Notes: generated by a model from the sequence alone, not told the origin. 64,000 bases of DNA from Cellulomonas sp. SG140 (GCF_025770785.1 NZ_JANZLA010000002.1:1-64000), one strand, 5' to 3'. Shown: positions 31,033 through 39,866, counted from the stretch's first letter. Program-made: numbers and translations.

Positions 31033-31481
31033 CAGGGGCCCACCGGATCAGCGAAGTACGGGAAGGGCGTCGCGTCCGTAGGGACCATGCCCACGGTCGG
31101 CAGCGTCTTGGTCGGGCCGTACGCCACGACGACGGCGGACGTGAGCGCGTTGGGCCGGACCAGCCGCGTGAGCAGCTTGATCTCGGCGGCGGTCAGGTAG
31201 ACGGTGCCGGCGTTCTCGCCCTGCTGGTCCCAGGCCAGCGTCTCGTCGCCAGCTCGCGACTGGGTGTAGCCGTCCGGGTTCGCCATGTAGCGCTTGGCCG
31301 CGGACAGGGTGATGGTCTTGGCGATGTGCGGCGCCTCGGCCGCGGTGGGCCAGCTCTTGCCGTGGGCTCGCACCAGCATCGAGGCGTCGTCGAGCGCGCC
31401 CTCGGCCTGGTCCAGCTCCTCGGGGGAGAGCTCCCAATCGAGGCGCTTGGCGAGCTCTGCGACGGTCGCGAAGGGCTCCAT
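31029..31481 (-). CDS. Head-tail adaptor
   Basis: 150 residues, ATG preceded by GAGAGGAGG. Helical N-terminus (FATVAELAKRLDWELSPEEL) and the pattern AKTITLSAAKRYMANPDGYT are typical of gp15/gp6-like adaptors binding below the portal. Confidence 0.82.
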   Translation of the reverse strand: MEPFATVAELAKRLDWELSPEELDQAEGALDDASMLVRAHGKSWPTAAEAPHIAKTITLSAAKRYMANPDGYTQSRAGDETLAWDQQGENAGTVYLTAAEIKLLTRLVRPNALTSAVVVAYGPTKTLPTVGMVPTDATPFPYFADPVGPW

Positions 31482-31502
31482 GCGGTCCTCCTCTCATGGG
31501 GC

Positions 31503-31539
31503 GAGCCGGGGGCCAGGCTCAGTGCCCAGCCCCCGGCTC
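31503..31539 (-). terminator. Terminator after the capsid gene
   Basis: Perfect 11-bp stem GAGCCGGGGGC / GCCCCCGGCTC (31503-31513 / 31529-31539). Confidence 0.8.
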
Positions 31540-31545
31540 ATGGGG

Positions 31546-32622
31546 TCACGCGGTCGGCGCGTCCGGGATCGTCGGGGCCTTGACCCCGGTGATCGTCGCG
31601 AGCTCGGTGGCCCGCTTCTCCGCCTCGGTGGTGCCGGCCGTCACCTTCGGGACGACCGTCGCTGCCGTCGCGGACGCCTTGTCGGGCGTCAGCTCCAGCT
31701 TGATCGCGCGCACGAAGTGGTCGAAGTCGCCCACGAACGCCTGCTTCGTGTTCGGGTCGCGGCCGACCAGGACGTCCCGCACGTTGCGGAAGCCGCGGTA
31801 GGTGTTGAACACCGACCGGTCGCGCATCTTCTCGGTCTCGTAGTCGCGCAGCCACCGCAGCGCCACGCCCTCGTAGGACGAGGTGGCGCCGAAGGGCACG
31901 GACTGCGGGACGCTCGGGGCGCCGTTGGCGAAGATGAACGCCGAGTCGACCAGCGCGAAGGCGTCGGTCGGGTCGATCTCCTGGGCCACCACGATGTCGA
32001 AGCCGTAGCGCCGACCCAGGCTCGCGTCGCGCAGGGCACTGACGGCCTCGGACTCACCGACGTTCTGGGCGAGGTTGAGCTTCTCGTCCTCCAGGAGCGT
32101 GGACTCCCAGTCGGTGCCGACCAGCAGGGTCCGGCGCGTGCCCGGCGCCTGCAGGCGGTTGAGCATGGCGCGGGCGCGGATCAGGGCCCAGCGCATCGCG
32201 TACTCCGGCACGCCGAGCACGACGTCGTACTGCGCCTTGGACAGGTAGTCCGCCGCCTCGAAGTTCAGGCCCTTGGCGAGCGCCTCGGTCTGCTTGCGCG
32301 CGAGCTTCGTCCAGCCCTTCAGGTCGAAGTCGTTCTGCTCGTCGGTCAGGCGGACGGCGTTGTAGGCGTCGCCACCGAAGGTGACGGGCACCTTCCGCTC
32401 CTTGTACTCGTCGAAGACGATCGAGCTGGAGCGGTCGTTGCGCCACCCGTAGGTCCGGAAGGGCAGGACGCCCTCGACGGTGACGTTGATGGTGTCGTCC
32501 TCGGCACCCTTGTACTGGTCGATGCCCTCGCGCTGGAACACGGCCGGGACCGTGAGGGACTGCTCCAGGAGCACCGCGGCGGTGGCGGCGATCTTCTCGG
32601 GCTTGACGATCTGGTGGACCAT
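31546..32622 (-). CDS. Major capsid protein
   Basis: 358 residues, ATG with GGAGG 8 nt upstream. N-terminal helix (VHQIVKPEKIAATAAVLLEQ) and internal features (DYLSKAQYDVVLGVP, WESTLLEDEKLNLA, then FDIVVAQEIDPTDAFALVDS) fit the HK97-fold coat of actinophages of the P22-coat-like class. It follows scaffold and precedes a strong terminator. Confidence 0.92.
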   Translation of the reverse strand: MVHQIVKPEKIAATAAVLLEQSLTVPAVFQREGIDQYKGAEDDTINVTVEGVLPFRTYGWRNDRSSSIVFDEYKERKVPVTFGGDAYNAVRLTDEQNDFDLKGWTKLARKQTEALAKGLNFEAADYLSKAQYDVVLGVPEYAMRWALIRARAMLNRLQAPGTRRTLLVGTDWESTLLEDEKLNLAQNVGESEAVSALRDASLGRRYGFDIVVAQEIDPTDAFALVDSAFIFANGAPSVPQSVPFGATSSYEGVALRWLRDYETEKMRDRSVFNTYRGFRNVRDVLVGRDPNTKQAFVGDFDHFVRAIKLELTPDKASATAATVVPKVTAGTTEAEKRATELATITGVKAPTIPDAPTA

Positions 32623-32657
32623 GCTTCATGCCTCCAGGGGCTAGTGGCGCGACTGCC

Positions 32658-32670
32658 GCGTCACTTGCAC
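32658..32670 (-). promoter_or_regulatory. Candidate stoperator, exact, scaffold/capsid gap
   Basis: Exact consensus in the 74-bp gap between scaffold and capsid genes. It is the only site I found between 18 and 38 kb. Confidence 0.75.
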
Positions 32671-32696
32671 GCAGCCGCATGGGGGAAAGGTGTGGA

Positions 32697-33263
32697 TCAG
32701 TACCGCGAGGTGCGCGCCTTGCGCGCTGTCGCCACCGGGTCGAAGGCGTCGTCGTCGTCGCTCGGGTCCAGCCCGCCGCGGAGCTTGGCCGGGTCGGTCT
32801 CGACGGCCGGCGCGGCGATGAGCTTGGCGAGCGCCTTGGCGTCCGCGACCAGCTCCTCCTCGGTCGTGCCGACCAGGCGAGCGGCGAGCTCGGCGGGCAG
32901 CTTGTGTGCCGTCGCGACGCGCTCCCTCACGAGGGCCGTCTCGCTGGCGGCGAGCTTGTCGGACAGCTCCTTGACCGCGGCCTCGTACTCCTCGGGGCTC
33001 TTGGCCTTCGAGAGGGCGTCCTGCGCGGCGCGGAGCTGGGTGCGGTAGTTGGCGCTCTCGCGCCGCACGCGGTTCAGCTCGGTGGTGAGCCAGGCGGCGT
33101 CCTTGCCGCTCTCCTCGCCCTCGGCCGGCTCCTGCTCGGTGCCGGTCTCCTCGGCGGACGTCTCGGTCGCCTCAGCGGCCGGCGCCTCCTCGGTCGAGCC
33201 GCCGCCTTCACCGTCGTCGGTGGCGATGAAGCGGAGTCGGGGGTTGGCGAGTGTGCGGATCAT
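32697..33263 (-). CDS. Capsid scaffolding protein
   Basis: 188 residues. Long acidic Glu/Ala/Thr-rich N-terminal region (about 15-55), a coiled coil (WLTTELNRVRRESANYRTQL) and a basic C-terminus, the usual scaffold layout, immediately upstream of the capsid gene. ATGA-type overlap with the MuF stop. Confidence 0.85.
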   Translation of the reverse strand: MIRTLANPRLRFIATDDGEGGGSTEEAPAAEATETSAEETGTEQEPAEGEESGKDAAWLTTELNRVRRESANYRTQLRAAQDALSKAKSPEEYEAAVKELSDKLAASETALVRERVATAHKLPAELAARLVGTTEEELVADAKALAKLIAAPAVETDPAKLRGGLDPSDDDDAFDPVATARKARTSRY

Positions 33264-34282
33264 GCGGACGCCTCCTGGGCGGTCTTGGTGTCACCGCTCC
33301 TGGCGGTGCGCTTGGTCAGTGCGAGGTAACGGCGCCACTGGGAGTAGATGTCTCCATTTCCCAGGTCGCCGTCGTACTTCTGGAAGTCCTTCCACACCTG
33401 CGCGTAGTGGCGGTTCTCGGCGAATGCCTCACCGTTGTCGTCGCCCTTGTTGAAGATCGGGACGACGGTGCAGCCGCAGTTGTTGTGGTACTTGTCCCCG
33501 TCGCCGTAGATGGCGAACTTGGCGGACTTCTCGGACTTGTAGACCGCGCCGCGCGAAATGAGCATCGCGCAGAAGTGGCACGGGTTTCCGTCGCTCACGC
33601 GCGCCCAGCCGATCGCCTTGGGGTCCTTGGCGATCGCCTCGAAGACGGCGTTGCGTCCGCCGTCCCGCACGATGCGGTCGGCGGTGGCAGCCACCTCGGC
33701 CCCGGTGACGTCGCGCGCATCCTGGCGCGCCTTGTCCACGGTGTCCGCGGGCTGTGTGGTGTCGAGCTCGTCGAGCTTCTTGGTCAGCCGGTCAGGGCCG
33801 GTCGCCGCCAGGGTGACCGCCGCTTCCCGCTGTGCCTGGCGCTCGATCGCGTCGGTCAGCTCCAGCAGCTGCGTGAGCTTCTGGTCGATCCGCACCACGG
33901 CCTTGTCCAGGCCGGGCGCTTGCTTGCCGGGTGCCGGCGCGCCAGTCGCTTCGACCAGCAGCCGGAACTCGCGGCGCAGCTCGTCGAACGTCGCCTCTGC
34001 GGCGCCGGCCGCGCCGGGCTTGGGCACCGTCTCGTCCAGGCGCAGGGCCCGCGCCAGCCGGTAGTAGGCGACGGCGAGGTCGTGCGTGGCCGAGCGTCGC
34101 GCCATGACGAGGTTGACCACCTGGGCCAGCCACGCCGTGCGCTCTCGGGCCTGGGCGTTGGACGCCAGCGACTGCCACAGCACGAGCACCTTGATGGCGG
34201 TCTGCGTGCCGGTCTTGGCGAGCGCGGCCTGGAAGCTCAGTGCGGCAGCGTCGGCCTCAGCCGCCCGCGCCGCGGTGGTCAC
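33260..34282 (-). CDS. MuF-like minor capsid protein
   Basis: 340 residues, GTG in a GTGA overlap. Helical N-terminal two-thirds; the C-terminal MuF-type cysteine/histidine cluster reads NPCHFCAMLISRGAVY ... YHNNCGCTVVPIF. Probably injected or bound inside the capsid near the portal. Confidence 0.87.
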   Translation of the reverse strand: MTTAARAAEADAAALSFQAALAKTGTQTAIKVLVLWQSLASNAQARERTAWLAQVVNLVMARRSATHDLAVAYYRLARALRLDETVPKPGAAGAAEATFDELRREFRLLVEATGAPAPGKQAPGLDKAVVRIDQKLTQLLELTDAIERQAQREAAVTLAATGPDRLTKKLDELDTTQPADTVDKARQDARDVTGAEVAATADRIVRDGGRNAVFEAIAKDPKAIGWARVSDGNPCHFCAMLISRGAVYKSEKSAKFAIYGDGDKYHNNCGCTVVPIFNKGDDNGEAFAENRHYAQVWKDFQKYDGDLGNGDIYSQWRRYLALTKRTARSGDTKTAQEASA

Positions 34283-35688
34283 GCCGCCGCCAGCGTCGGG
34301 CCGGTGTCAGCGCCGAGCCCCCCGAAGCCGGCCTTGGAGATCGCTGCAGCGAGCGAGCCCTGCGAGTCGTCCTCGGTGTGCATCGCGTTCCAGTCGTCGA
34401 GCTCGACCTGGGTGACGCCCGGCACGCGCGGCCACAGGCCGCGCTTGGGGATGCCGAGCTGGTCGGCGAGCTTGCCCAGGGCGTCCGCGGACTGAGCGAG
34501 CGAACGCTGCTCCATGTCGCGCCAGACGACCTCGCCGGAGAAGTTCTCGGCGTTGGTCTCGTCGCCGTTCAGGCGCGCCGCGAGGCGGAAGACCCGCTCC
34601 CACGACTCGCCGAAGCCCTTGCGGAACTCCTCCACCTTGCGGCTGAGCGCGGTCTCGGCTGCGGCCAGTGCCTCAGCGGAGATGTTCGCGATCTGCCCGA
34701 GCAGGTGGTGCGGCGGGGTCTGGGAGACCGAGGCCAGGTGTCGGATGCTCATGTCGATCGAGGCGATGTAGCCGTCGAGCGGCGTCTCGTCGAGGGAGCC
34801 GAACTTGACGCCCTCGTCCTCGGCGAACAGGAACCGGCGCGCGTTGTGGTCGATCGGCAGCGGCTTGGGGTTGCCGGCCGCGTCGAGCACCGGGTCGCCG
34901 TTCTCGTCGCGCTCGATCGGGGGCGCCATGCCCGTGACGTAGCGGACCTTGAAGGAGCCGTACGTCTGGGCCACCAGCAGGTCGAAGACCGTCTGGTTGA
35001 TCCGGTCCTGCAGCGGGATCATCGGCTCGATGACGCCGACCGTGCGACCCTCCAGGTCCACCGAGGCGGAGAAGCGGGTCACGGGGCAGGTGTCAGCGCC
35101 GTGCCGGACGCCGGCCTTGACCTTGGGGCCAGCTGGCGTCAGGGCCACCGCGTACTTGTAGGTGTCGTCCCACAGGTAGGCCAGGCCCTCGGTCTCGCCG
35201 ACGAGCGGGAACTCCACCGTCAGCGCGGCGTACGGGTCCTCGTCGTTGGCCGGGTCCACGAACAGGGCCGCGGTGCGCAGGGCGCTCAGGCCGCGGAAGT
35301 TGACGTGGCCGTTGCGCTTCTCGGTCAGCACGAAGGAGTGCCCGTAGCTGATCGCACCGCGGTAGACCGCGGCCTGGCGGGCGTCCATGCGCGAGCGCTG
35401 CCAGTAGCCCCACTCGGGGGAGTCGCCGGACTGACGGGAGTCGCCACCGGCCGCGTGGCCTCGGCGGAACCCGTCCACGTACATCGCCTGTGCCGGCGTG
35501 GCGACCAGGAGCGGCATCCAGTTGGACACGGCCCGGCGCGCCAGGAGCCGGTACTCGGCGTCGGCGTTGAGCGGGATGTAGGGGTCCGCGTGCTTGCCGT
35601 GCAGGTAGTCGTCGATGCGCTTCAGACGCGCTTCGTCGCGATCGAGGATCGCGAGCAGGCGCTCTGCCAGCTTCTGCGGGCTCGCCAT
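34279..35688 (-). CDS. Portal protein (SPP1 Gp6-like)
   Basis: 469 residues. N-terminal RLKRIDDYLHGKHADPYIPL, a stem region with PMIPLQDRINQTVFDLLVAQ, and SQTPPHHLLGQIANISAEAL before the C-terminal helices, all characteristic of actinophage portals. Forms the dodecameric DNA channel at one capsid vertex. Confidence 0.93.
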   Translation of the reverse strand: MASPQKLAERLLAILDRDEARLKRIDDYLHGKHADPYIPLNADAEYRLLARRAVSNWMPLLVATPAQAMYVDGFRRGHAAGGDSRQSGDSPEWGYWQRSRMDARQAAVYRGAISYGHSFVLTEKRNGHVNFRGLSALRTAALFVDPANDEDPYAALTVEFPLVGETEGLAYLWDDTYKYAVALTPAGPKVKAGVRHGADTCPVTRFSASVDLEGRTVGVIEPMIPLQDRINQTVFDLLVAQTYGSFKVRYVTGMAPPIERDENGDPVLDAAGNPKPLPIDHNARRFLFAEDEGVKFGSLDETPLDGYIASIDMSIRHLASVSQTPPHHLLGQIANISAEALAAAETALSRKVEEFRKGFGESWERVFRLAARLNGDETNAENFSGEVVWRDMEQRSLAQSADALGKLADQLGIPKRGLWPRVPGVTQVELDDWNAMHTEDDSQGSLAAAISKAGFGGLGADTGPTLAAA

Positions 35689-35697
35689 TCACACCCC

Positions 35698-37392
35698 CTA
35701 GAGGAAGTAGCCACGGCCCGTCTTCTTCTTGACGGTCTTGCCGCGGGCGTTGAGGTCGTGGAGGCACTCGAAGGCGAGGAGCATCGCGGCGTAGGCGTCG
35801 ACCTTGCGGGGCGACTCGCGCGATTCCTTGCCGAAGGAGATGCCGTAGTTGTTCGACCGGCGCCGCGCATTGAGCACGTGCCGGCGAAGGGTCTTGTTCC
35901 CGTTGTGGGAGAGCTTCTGGTCGAAGATCGTCCGCATGAGCCGCTCGTGGGCGAAGGTGATCTTCTTCAGCGACTGACGCATGTCCCAGCCGATTGCGGA
36001 GAAGCCCGCGGACTTGACGGCCAGGCCGTCGCCGTACGCCTTCTCCCATTCGGAGATGTAGGACTCCCACAGCGCGACGTCGGCGTAGAAGCCCTTGACG
36101 TCGTAGAGGCGGAACGTCTCGTGGACCACCGAGTCGACCATCTCGCGGTCGATCTCCCAGCCGTCGCCCTGGGGGCCGTCCGGCTTCTCCCAGATCCCGA
36201 GCGGGAACACGCAGGTGTCGCGCACGCGGATGGCGACCAGCGCCGTGGCGTCGTCGCTCTTGCCACCGTCGAAGCCGAGGACGATCTCGTCGCCAGCGGC
36301 GAGCTCCGACTCGGGCTGCTCCAGCGGATCCCACTGGGCCTGCGAGTAGAGCGCGTCCTCCTCGGCGACGATCTGGTTCAGCCACATGCGCCGGGAGCGC
36401 GAAACGGCGATCGTCGCGTTGAGGATCGACTTCATGATCGACTCGATCTTCAGCCACTTCGAGTCGCCTCGAACCATGTCGAGAATGACGGGAAGGACCT
36501 TCGGATCCATCGGCGCGTGAGCCGGTGCTTCGAGCGAGTCGTACATCATGCCGACGTCGACCAGCTTGCCCTCGACGGTCTTGTCGTACGCCTCACGCCA
36601 ACGCTCTGCGACGGAATCCTCGCCGGGCAGGTAGGCGTTCGTGATCGCCAGGTAGCGGCCGTCCATCTTGGTCGCGTTGTTGACGATCGTGTCGTACATC
36701 TGGGTGCCGTTGTTGCCGGCGACCCAGTGGTGCGTCTCGTTGAGGAGGATGAAGCTGGACCGGCCACCTTCGAGCGCGCGGAAGGAGCTGGTGACCGCTT
36801 CGAGGCGGACACGCGAGCCCATCGCGTAGGTGATCTCGGCGCCGGACCGCACGTCGTACGTGGCCTTGAAGTGGTCCGACATGATCGAGGGGAACAGGGT
36901 CGCGGTGTTCCGCGTCTGGCTCTGGTTGACGGCTGCGATCTGGACCCAGGCAGCGGGGTTCCGCTTGCCGACCGGGCGCTTGGCGCCGGTCTTCTTGTCC
37001 AGCTCCCAGTGGTCGAAGCGGCTCGGGCCCACCAGCTCGACGAGGCACAGCACCGCGGCGAGCGGGTCCTTGCCGTGCCCCTTCAGGCGCTGCATGACGC
37101 CGGAGCTGTAGATGAACTCGCCTCGCTCGTTGAGGGCGTACCACCACAGGACGAACCGCAGCTGCTCGGGCGTGAACTGCCAGCGCCCCTGTCCGTCAGG
37201 GCCGTGGAGGAACTCGGCGCACCAGCCGGCGATCTCCCACCCGAGGGTGTACTCGGGCAGATCCCACGAGCCGTCCGGCTTCTTGCGCCACGTCGGCCCG
37301 ATGCACACCGGGGCGTACTTCTGGCGCAGCTGCTCCTCGGAGAGCTCGTCGTCGGGGATGTCGTAGAAGGGGATCGCGCTGGGCGCGCTCAC
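35698..37392 (-). CDS. Terminase large subunit
   Basis: 564 residues, GTG in a GTGA overlap with the small-subunit stop. The ATPase half has an atypical Walker A region (RLKGHGKDPLAAVLC) and Walker B-like SSFILLNETHHW. The nuclease half begins with EIVLGFDGGKSDDATALVAI and has FYADVALWESYISEWEKAYG and the C-terminal KVDAYAAMLLAFE acidic motif. Packages DNA into the prohead. Confidence 0.95.
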   Translation of the reverse strand: MSAPSAIPFYDIPDDELSEEQLRQKYAPVCIGPTWRKKPDGSWDLPEYTLGWEIAGWCAEFLHGPDGQGRWQFTPEQLRFVLWWYALNERGEFIYSSGVMQRLKGHGKDPLAAVLCLVELVGPSRFDHWELDKKTGAKRPVGKRNPAAWVQIAAVNQSQTRNTATLFPSIMSDHFKATYDVRSGAEITYAMGSRVRLEAVTSSFRALEGGRSSFILLNETHHWVAGNNGTQMYDTIVNNATKMDGRYLAITNAYLPGEDSVAERWREAYDKTVEGKLVDVGMMYDSLEAPAHAPMDPKVLPVILDMVRGDSKWLKIESIMKSILNATIAVSRSRRMWLNQIVAEEDALYSQAQWDPLEQPESELAAGDEIVLGFDGGKSDDATALVAIRVRDTCVFPLGIWEKPDGPQGDGWEIDREMVDSVVHETFRLYDVKGFYADVALWESYISEWEKAYGDGLAVKSAGFSAIGWDMRQSLKKITFAHERLMRTIFDQKLSHNGNKTLRRHVLNARRRSNNYGISFGKESRESPRKVDAYAAMLLAFECLHDLNARGKTVKKKTGRGYFL

Positions 37393-37811
37393 GCCACCCC
37401 GAGGGCAGCGCGGTACTGGTCGATCGCGACGACCGCGGCGGAGGTCTCCTCCTGCGGCGGCGTGACCAGCTCGATGCGGGCCTTGCGCCGGTCGGACTCG
37501 GTGAGCATGAGCCGGCCGAGGCCGTCGAGGATCGTCTGCAGCATCTGCGAGGACCGGCGCGTGTTGCTCGCGTAGGCGGTCACCTCGTCCATGAGGAAGA
37601 CCGCGAAGGCCCAGTCGCTGTCCTGGAAGAAGTCGGCCTGGCCGGAGGTCTTCAGCGCGTTGAAGATCCGCTTGGCGCGCGGGTGCCAGCCCGGGTCGAC
37701 GCGGGGGATGGTCACCTCGCGCAGCACGCCCTTGGTCACGGGCGCCACCTCGCCACCACGCCGATCGCGGGGACGCTGCAGCTCGGACTCTCGCTTGCGG
37801 GGAGTGGGCAC
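37389..37811 (-). CDS. Terminase small subunit
   Basis: 140 residues from GTG 37811, 8 nt after GGAGG. Longer starts run into the tRNA-operon terminator. Basic N-terminus, then GWHPRAKRIFNALKTSGQAD, FFQDSDWAFAVFLMDEVTAY and a helical C-terminus, as in actinophage TerS proteins. Recognises the packaging site. Confidence 0.82.
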   Translation of the reverse strand: MPTPRKRESELQRPRDRRGGEVAPVTKGVLREVTIPRVDPGWHPRAKRIFNALKTSGQADFFQDSDWAFAVFLMDEVTAYASNTRRSSQMLQTILDGLGRLMLTESDRRKARIELVTPPQEETSAAVVAIDQYRAALGVA

Positions 37812-37930
37812 GGCGCTCACCTCCGGATGGGCGGGGCGCGCGGAGCGCGCCTTGGGCGGGTTGGGGTTGTTCTCGCTGAACGTCGCCGTTGCGTGTCGAG
37901 CCGTTCGCGGATTTTTCGGGAAAGACGAAA

Positions 37931-37975
37931 ACCCCAGCATTTCGGCGCATTCATTTGCGTGAAAGAGGCTGGGGT
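37931..37975 (-). terminator. Terminator of the tRNA cluster
   Basis: Outer stem ACCCCAGC / GCTGGGGT (37931-37938 / 37968-37975) with an inner CGCA/TGCG stem, then TTTTC on the minus strand. It separates the tRNAs from the terminase genes. Confidence 0.8.
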
Positions 37976-37982
37976 GTTTATG

Positions 37983-38055
37983 TAGCGGGGGTGGGACTCG
38001 AACCCACGACTTCCGGCTTATGAGGCCGGCGAGCTACCAGCTGCTCTACCCCGCC
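37983..38055 (-). tRNA. tRNA-Met (CAT)
   Basis: Acceptor GGCGGGG / CCCCGCT, D arm GAGC...GCTC, anticodon stem CCGGC-CTCATAA-GCCGG, T arm GTGGG-TTCGAGT-CCCAC. The anticodon stem lacks the three G-C pairs of initiators, so this is an elongator type. No encoded CCA. Confidence 0.93.
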
Positions 38056-38093
38056 GCGATGGGCGCCGCCATCTCCTGTAGCTGCACGCCCCG

Positions 38094-38168
38094 TGCCCTC
38101 CGAGGGACTCGAACCCTCGACCCCCCGATTAAGAGTCGGGTGCTCTAGTCCAGCTGAGCTAGAAGGGC
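38094..38168 (-). tRNA. tRNA-Lys (CTT)
   Basis: Acceptor GCCCTTC / GGAGGGC (one G-U), anticodon loop CTCTTAA on stem CCCGA/TCGGG, T arm GAGGG-TTCGAGT-CCCTC. Confidence 0.93.
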
Positions 38169-38172
38169 TTGA

Positions 38173-38248
38173 TGGCTGGCCCGGCAGGACTCGAACCTGC
38201 GACGCGGTGGTTAACAGCCACCCGCTCTACCAGCTGAGCTACGAGCCA
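38173..38248 (-). tRNA. tRNA-Asn (GTT), encoded CCA
   Basis: Acceptor TGGCTCG / CGGGCCA, anticodon loop CTGTTAA on stem GGTGG/CCACC, T arm GCAGG-TTCGAGT-CCTGC. Unlike the other two, the 3' CCA is encoded. Confidence 0.93.
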
Positions 38249-38326
38249 TCGACGTTCACGACGCGGGGCGGAGCCGGGAGCACAGCTCGACGCCCCGCGT
38301 CGGGGCGGGCGCGTTCGCGCCCTCTC

Positions 38327-38650
38327 CTAGAGGAGCCCGGGGTGCGGCTCGACTCTGGAGAACTGTCGCTCGTAGCGCCTGCGAGCGAGCGCCCTTGCTC
38401 GCCCGCCCTCGCCCGAGGACTTCCTTCGGTGGTGCCAGCCGCACAGCGAACGCAGGTTCGACATGCGGTGATCGTCGCCAGGCCGGATGTGGTCGACGTC
38501 CGTTGCCGGCTCGGGGCAGCGCAGCCCTTCGCCGTCGTCGCGGATGGCTGTGCACTGGTACCCGTCACGCCGCAGCACCCGGCGCCTGAGCTCTGCCCAG
38601 TCGGCCGGCAGGCGTTCCTTGCGGTCGCTGCCTTCCCAGTTCGGCATCAT
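38327..38650 (-). CDS. HNH endonuclease
   Basis: 107 residues from ATG 38650, preceded by AGGGGG (a GTG at 38674 is the alternative). Core: RVLRRDGYQCTAI ... CPEPATDVDHIRPGDDHRMS NLRSLCGWHHRRK with zinc cysteines and catalytic His. HNH proteins next to terminase assist DNA cleavage at cos ends in many siphoviruses. First protein gene of the late leftward unit. Confidence 0.9.
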   Translation of the reverse strand: MMPNWEGSDRKERLPADWAELRRRVLRRDGYQCTAIRDDGEGLRCPEPATDVDHIRPGDDHRMSNLRSLCGWHHRRKSSGEGGRARALARRRYERQFSRVEPHPGLL

Positions 38651-38854
38651 CGCCCCCTGGGAGGTGTTGCCCACCGCGGGCCGCTACGGAGCTGCTTCAG
38701 CATCGCGTGGCCTCCTGCGCCCGGGTGGAAAAGGCCCCGGTGACGTATGCGGCAGTGCCGCGTCAACCCGGGGGAGTCATTGTTCGGCGCCAGCTACAGC
38801 GTCTTGGCTCTACTCCTAGGAGCAAGCCGCTGTGCAGCGACGTTGCGCTCTGCG

Positions 38855-38872
38855 GACCCCCGCAAGGGGGTC
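38855..38872. terminator. Compact hairpin near the late promoter
   Basis: Perfect GACCCCC-GCAA-GGGGGTC, 43 nt downstream of the -10 of the leftward late promoter, so it would lie in the 5' leader of late mRNA. May be an attenuator or antitermination target. Confidence 0.55.
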
Positions 38873-38914
38873 TACGCCAGGACCCTTTCGCCCTGCTCTT
38901 GCGCTCTACACTTA

Positions 38915-38943
38915 GTAATACGGAGCCCGAGCAGGTTCCACAA
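38915..38943 (-). promoter_or_regulatory. Late leftward promoter TTGTGG-N17-TATTAC
   Basis: -35 at 38938-38943, -10 at 38915-38920, 17-bp spacing. Reads into HNH, tRNAs and the structural operon. An operator with one mismatch lies 20 bp upstream. Confidence 0.65.
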
Positions 38944-38962
38944 ACGACTGCTTGTGTGTCGT

Positions 38963-38975
38963 GCGTCACATGCAC
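38963..38975 (-). promoter_or_regulatory. Operator, GTGCATGTGACGC
   Basis: One mismatch to consensus, just upstream of the late promoter. Confidence 0.6.
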
Positions 38976-39816
38976 GTGATGGTGCAGCGGCGGCACGATG
39001 AGCCGACAGCCCAGGCTCTAGGGCGACGGCGGACGGCTGGCGACCAGGGTCGAGGCGCAGGCTTGGGGGCCCCGGAGGGGCCCAGCTCAGGCGCAGGGGC
39101 CCCGCGGCAGCGTGCTGTGGGCCCCGCAGGGGCCCCAGCTCGAAAGGCCCGTTAGCCCCCGATCCAGCGGCAGGGGACTAGGAGCCGGCGCAGGGCGCAG
39201 AACAGTGGGCTGAGCTGCACTGACGTCCGCCGCCGCACCCAGCCCAGCGCCCCGCGCGCCGCTGCCTGATCGACCCCTTGATCGTGGCGGCTGCTCGGCT
39301 GCTAAGACGCAGCGGGCGCCGTCGCCTCTCGGATCGGGTCATACCCCCAGGGGCAGGGCGTACCTCGCAGCACGGGGCACACGGCGCACAGCGCGCAACG
39401 CGCCACACAACGGACACAGCGCCCATCGCGCTGCACAACGGCACGCAACGGCACGAACGGCGGCAACCCTCACGAGCCGCGCGCAACGGACGCGCGCCGA
39501 ACCCTCGCGGCATGGGCGCGGCTGGCCTGTAGGCAGGCGCACAGCGCGACCCATAGGCAGGCGCACAGCAGGGCCCAGCACGGCCCGCACAGCGCCACAC
39601 AGCAGGGCCCACGGCAGGGCCCAGCGCGCGGCACAGCAGGGCCCAGGACCAGGCGCACAGCAGGGCCCAGCACAGCGCCACGGCGTGCCGTAGTGGGGGC
39701 CCGCTACAGGTGCCAGCAGGGCCCACCTAGGGCCCACCACTGGGCACAGCGCGCGGCAGGAACGGGGGCCCAGCGCTGCAGGACAAGCCGCTGACCAGCG
39801 CAAACGCACCGAACGG
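38976..39816. other. GGGCCC-rich region with no convincing gene
   Basis: About 840 bp with no frame showing normal codon use. Long ORFs here (such as 39178..39726 minus) translate to Ala/Leu/Cys/Trp low-complexity. It contains about 14 GGGCCC palindromes and, around 39370-39500, repeated ACAACGG/CAACGGCACG units. Candidates are a replication origin, a recombination region or a structured non-coding RNA. Confidence 0.6.
39564..39669. repeat. Four copies of CACAGCAGGGCCCA
   Basis: Direct copies at 39564-39577, 39598-39611, 39632-39645 and 39656-39669, embedded in further GCACAGC/GGGCCCA fragments. Spacing is irregular (34, 34, 24 bp), unlike a CRISPR array. Confidence 0.8.
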
Positions 39817-39842
39817 GTGAAAGTGGCGCGTGCAAGTTGCGC
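39817..39842 (+). promoter_or_regulatory. Tandem operator pair
   Basis: Two abutting sites, GTGAAAGTGGCGC (39817-39829) and GTGCAAGTTGCGC (39830-39842), upstream of and overlapping the -35 of a rightward promoter. The only tandem arrangement in the window. Confidence 0.72.
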
Positions 39843-39866
39843 GAGAGTGCCGCGGGCCCGTACTGT
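39837..39866 (+). promoter_or_regulatory. Rightward promoter TTGCGC-N18-TACTGT
   Basis: -35 at 39837-39842 lies inside the second operator; -10 at 39861-39866. Reads rightward into a 580-bp region without a clear gene, then the early operon. Confidence 0.6.

Noticed and set aside
37983..38248. tRNA genes as the prophage attachment site
   Set aside because: They are internal to the prophage; integration is in tadC via a serine integrase with a 4-bp core.
39564..39669. CACAGCAGGGCCCA repeats as a CRISPR array
   Set aside because: Only 14-bp repeats, irregular spacing and spacers made of related repeats; no cas genes nearby.
39178..39726. 182-codon minus-strand ORF
   Set aside because: Translation is Ala/Leu/Cys/Trp/Gly low-complexity driven by GGGCCC repeats, without a recognisable fold.
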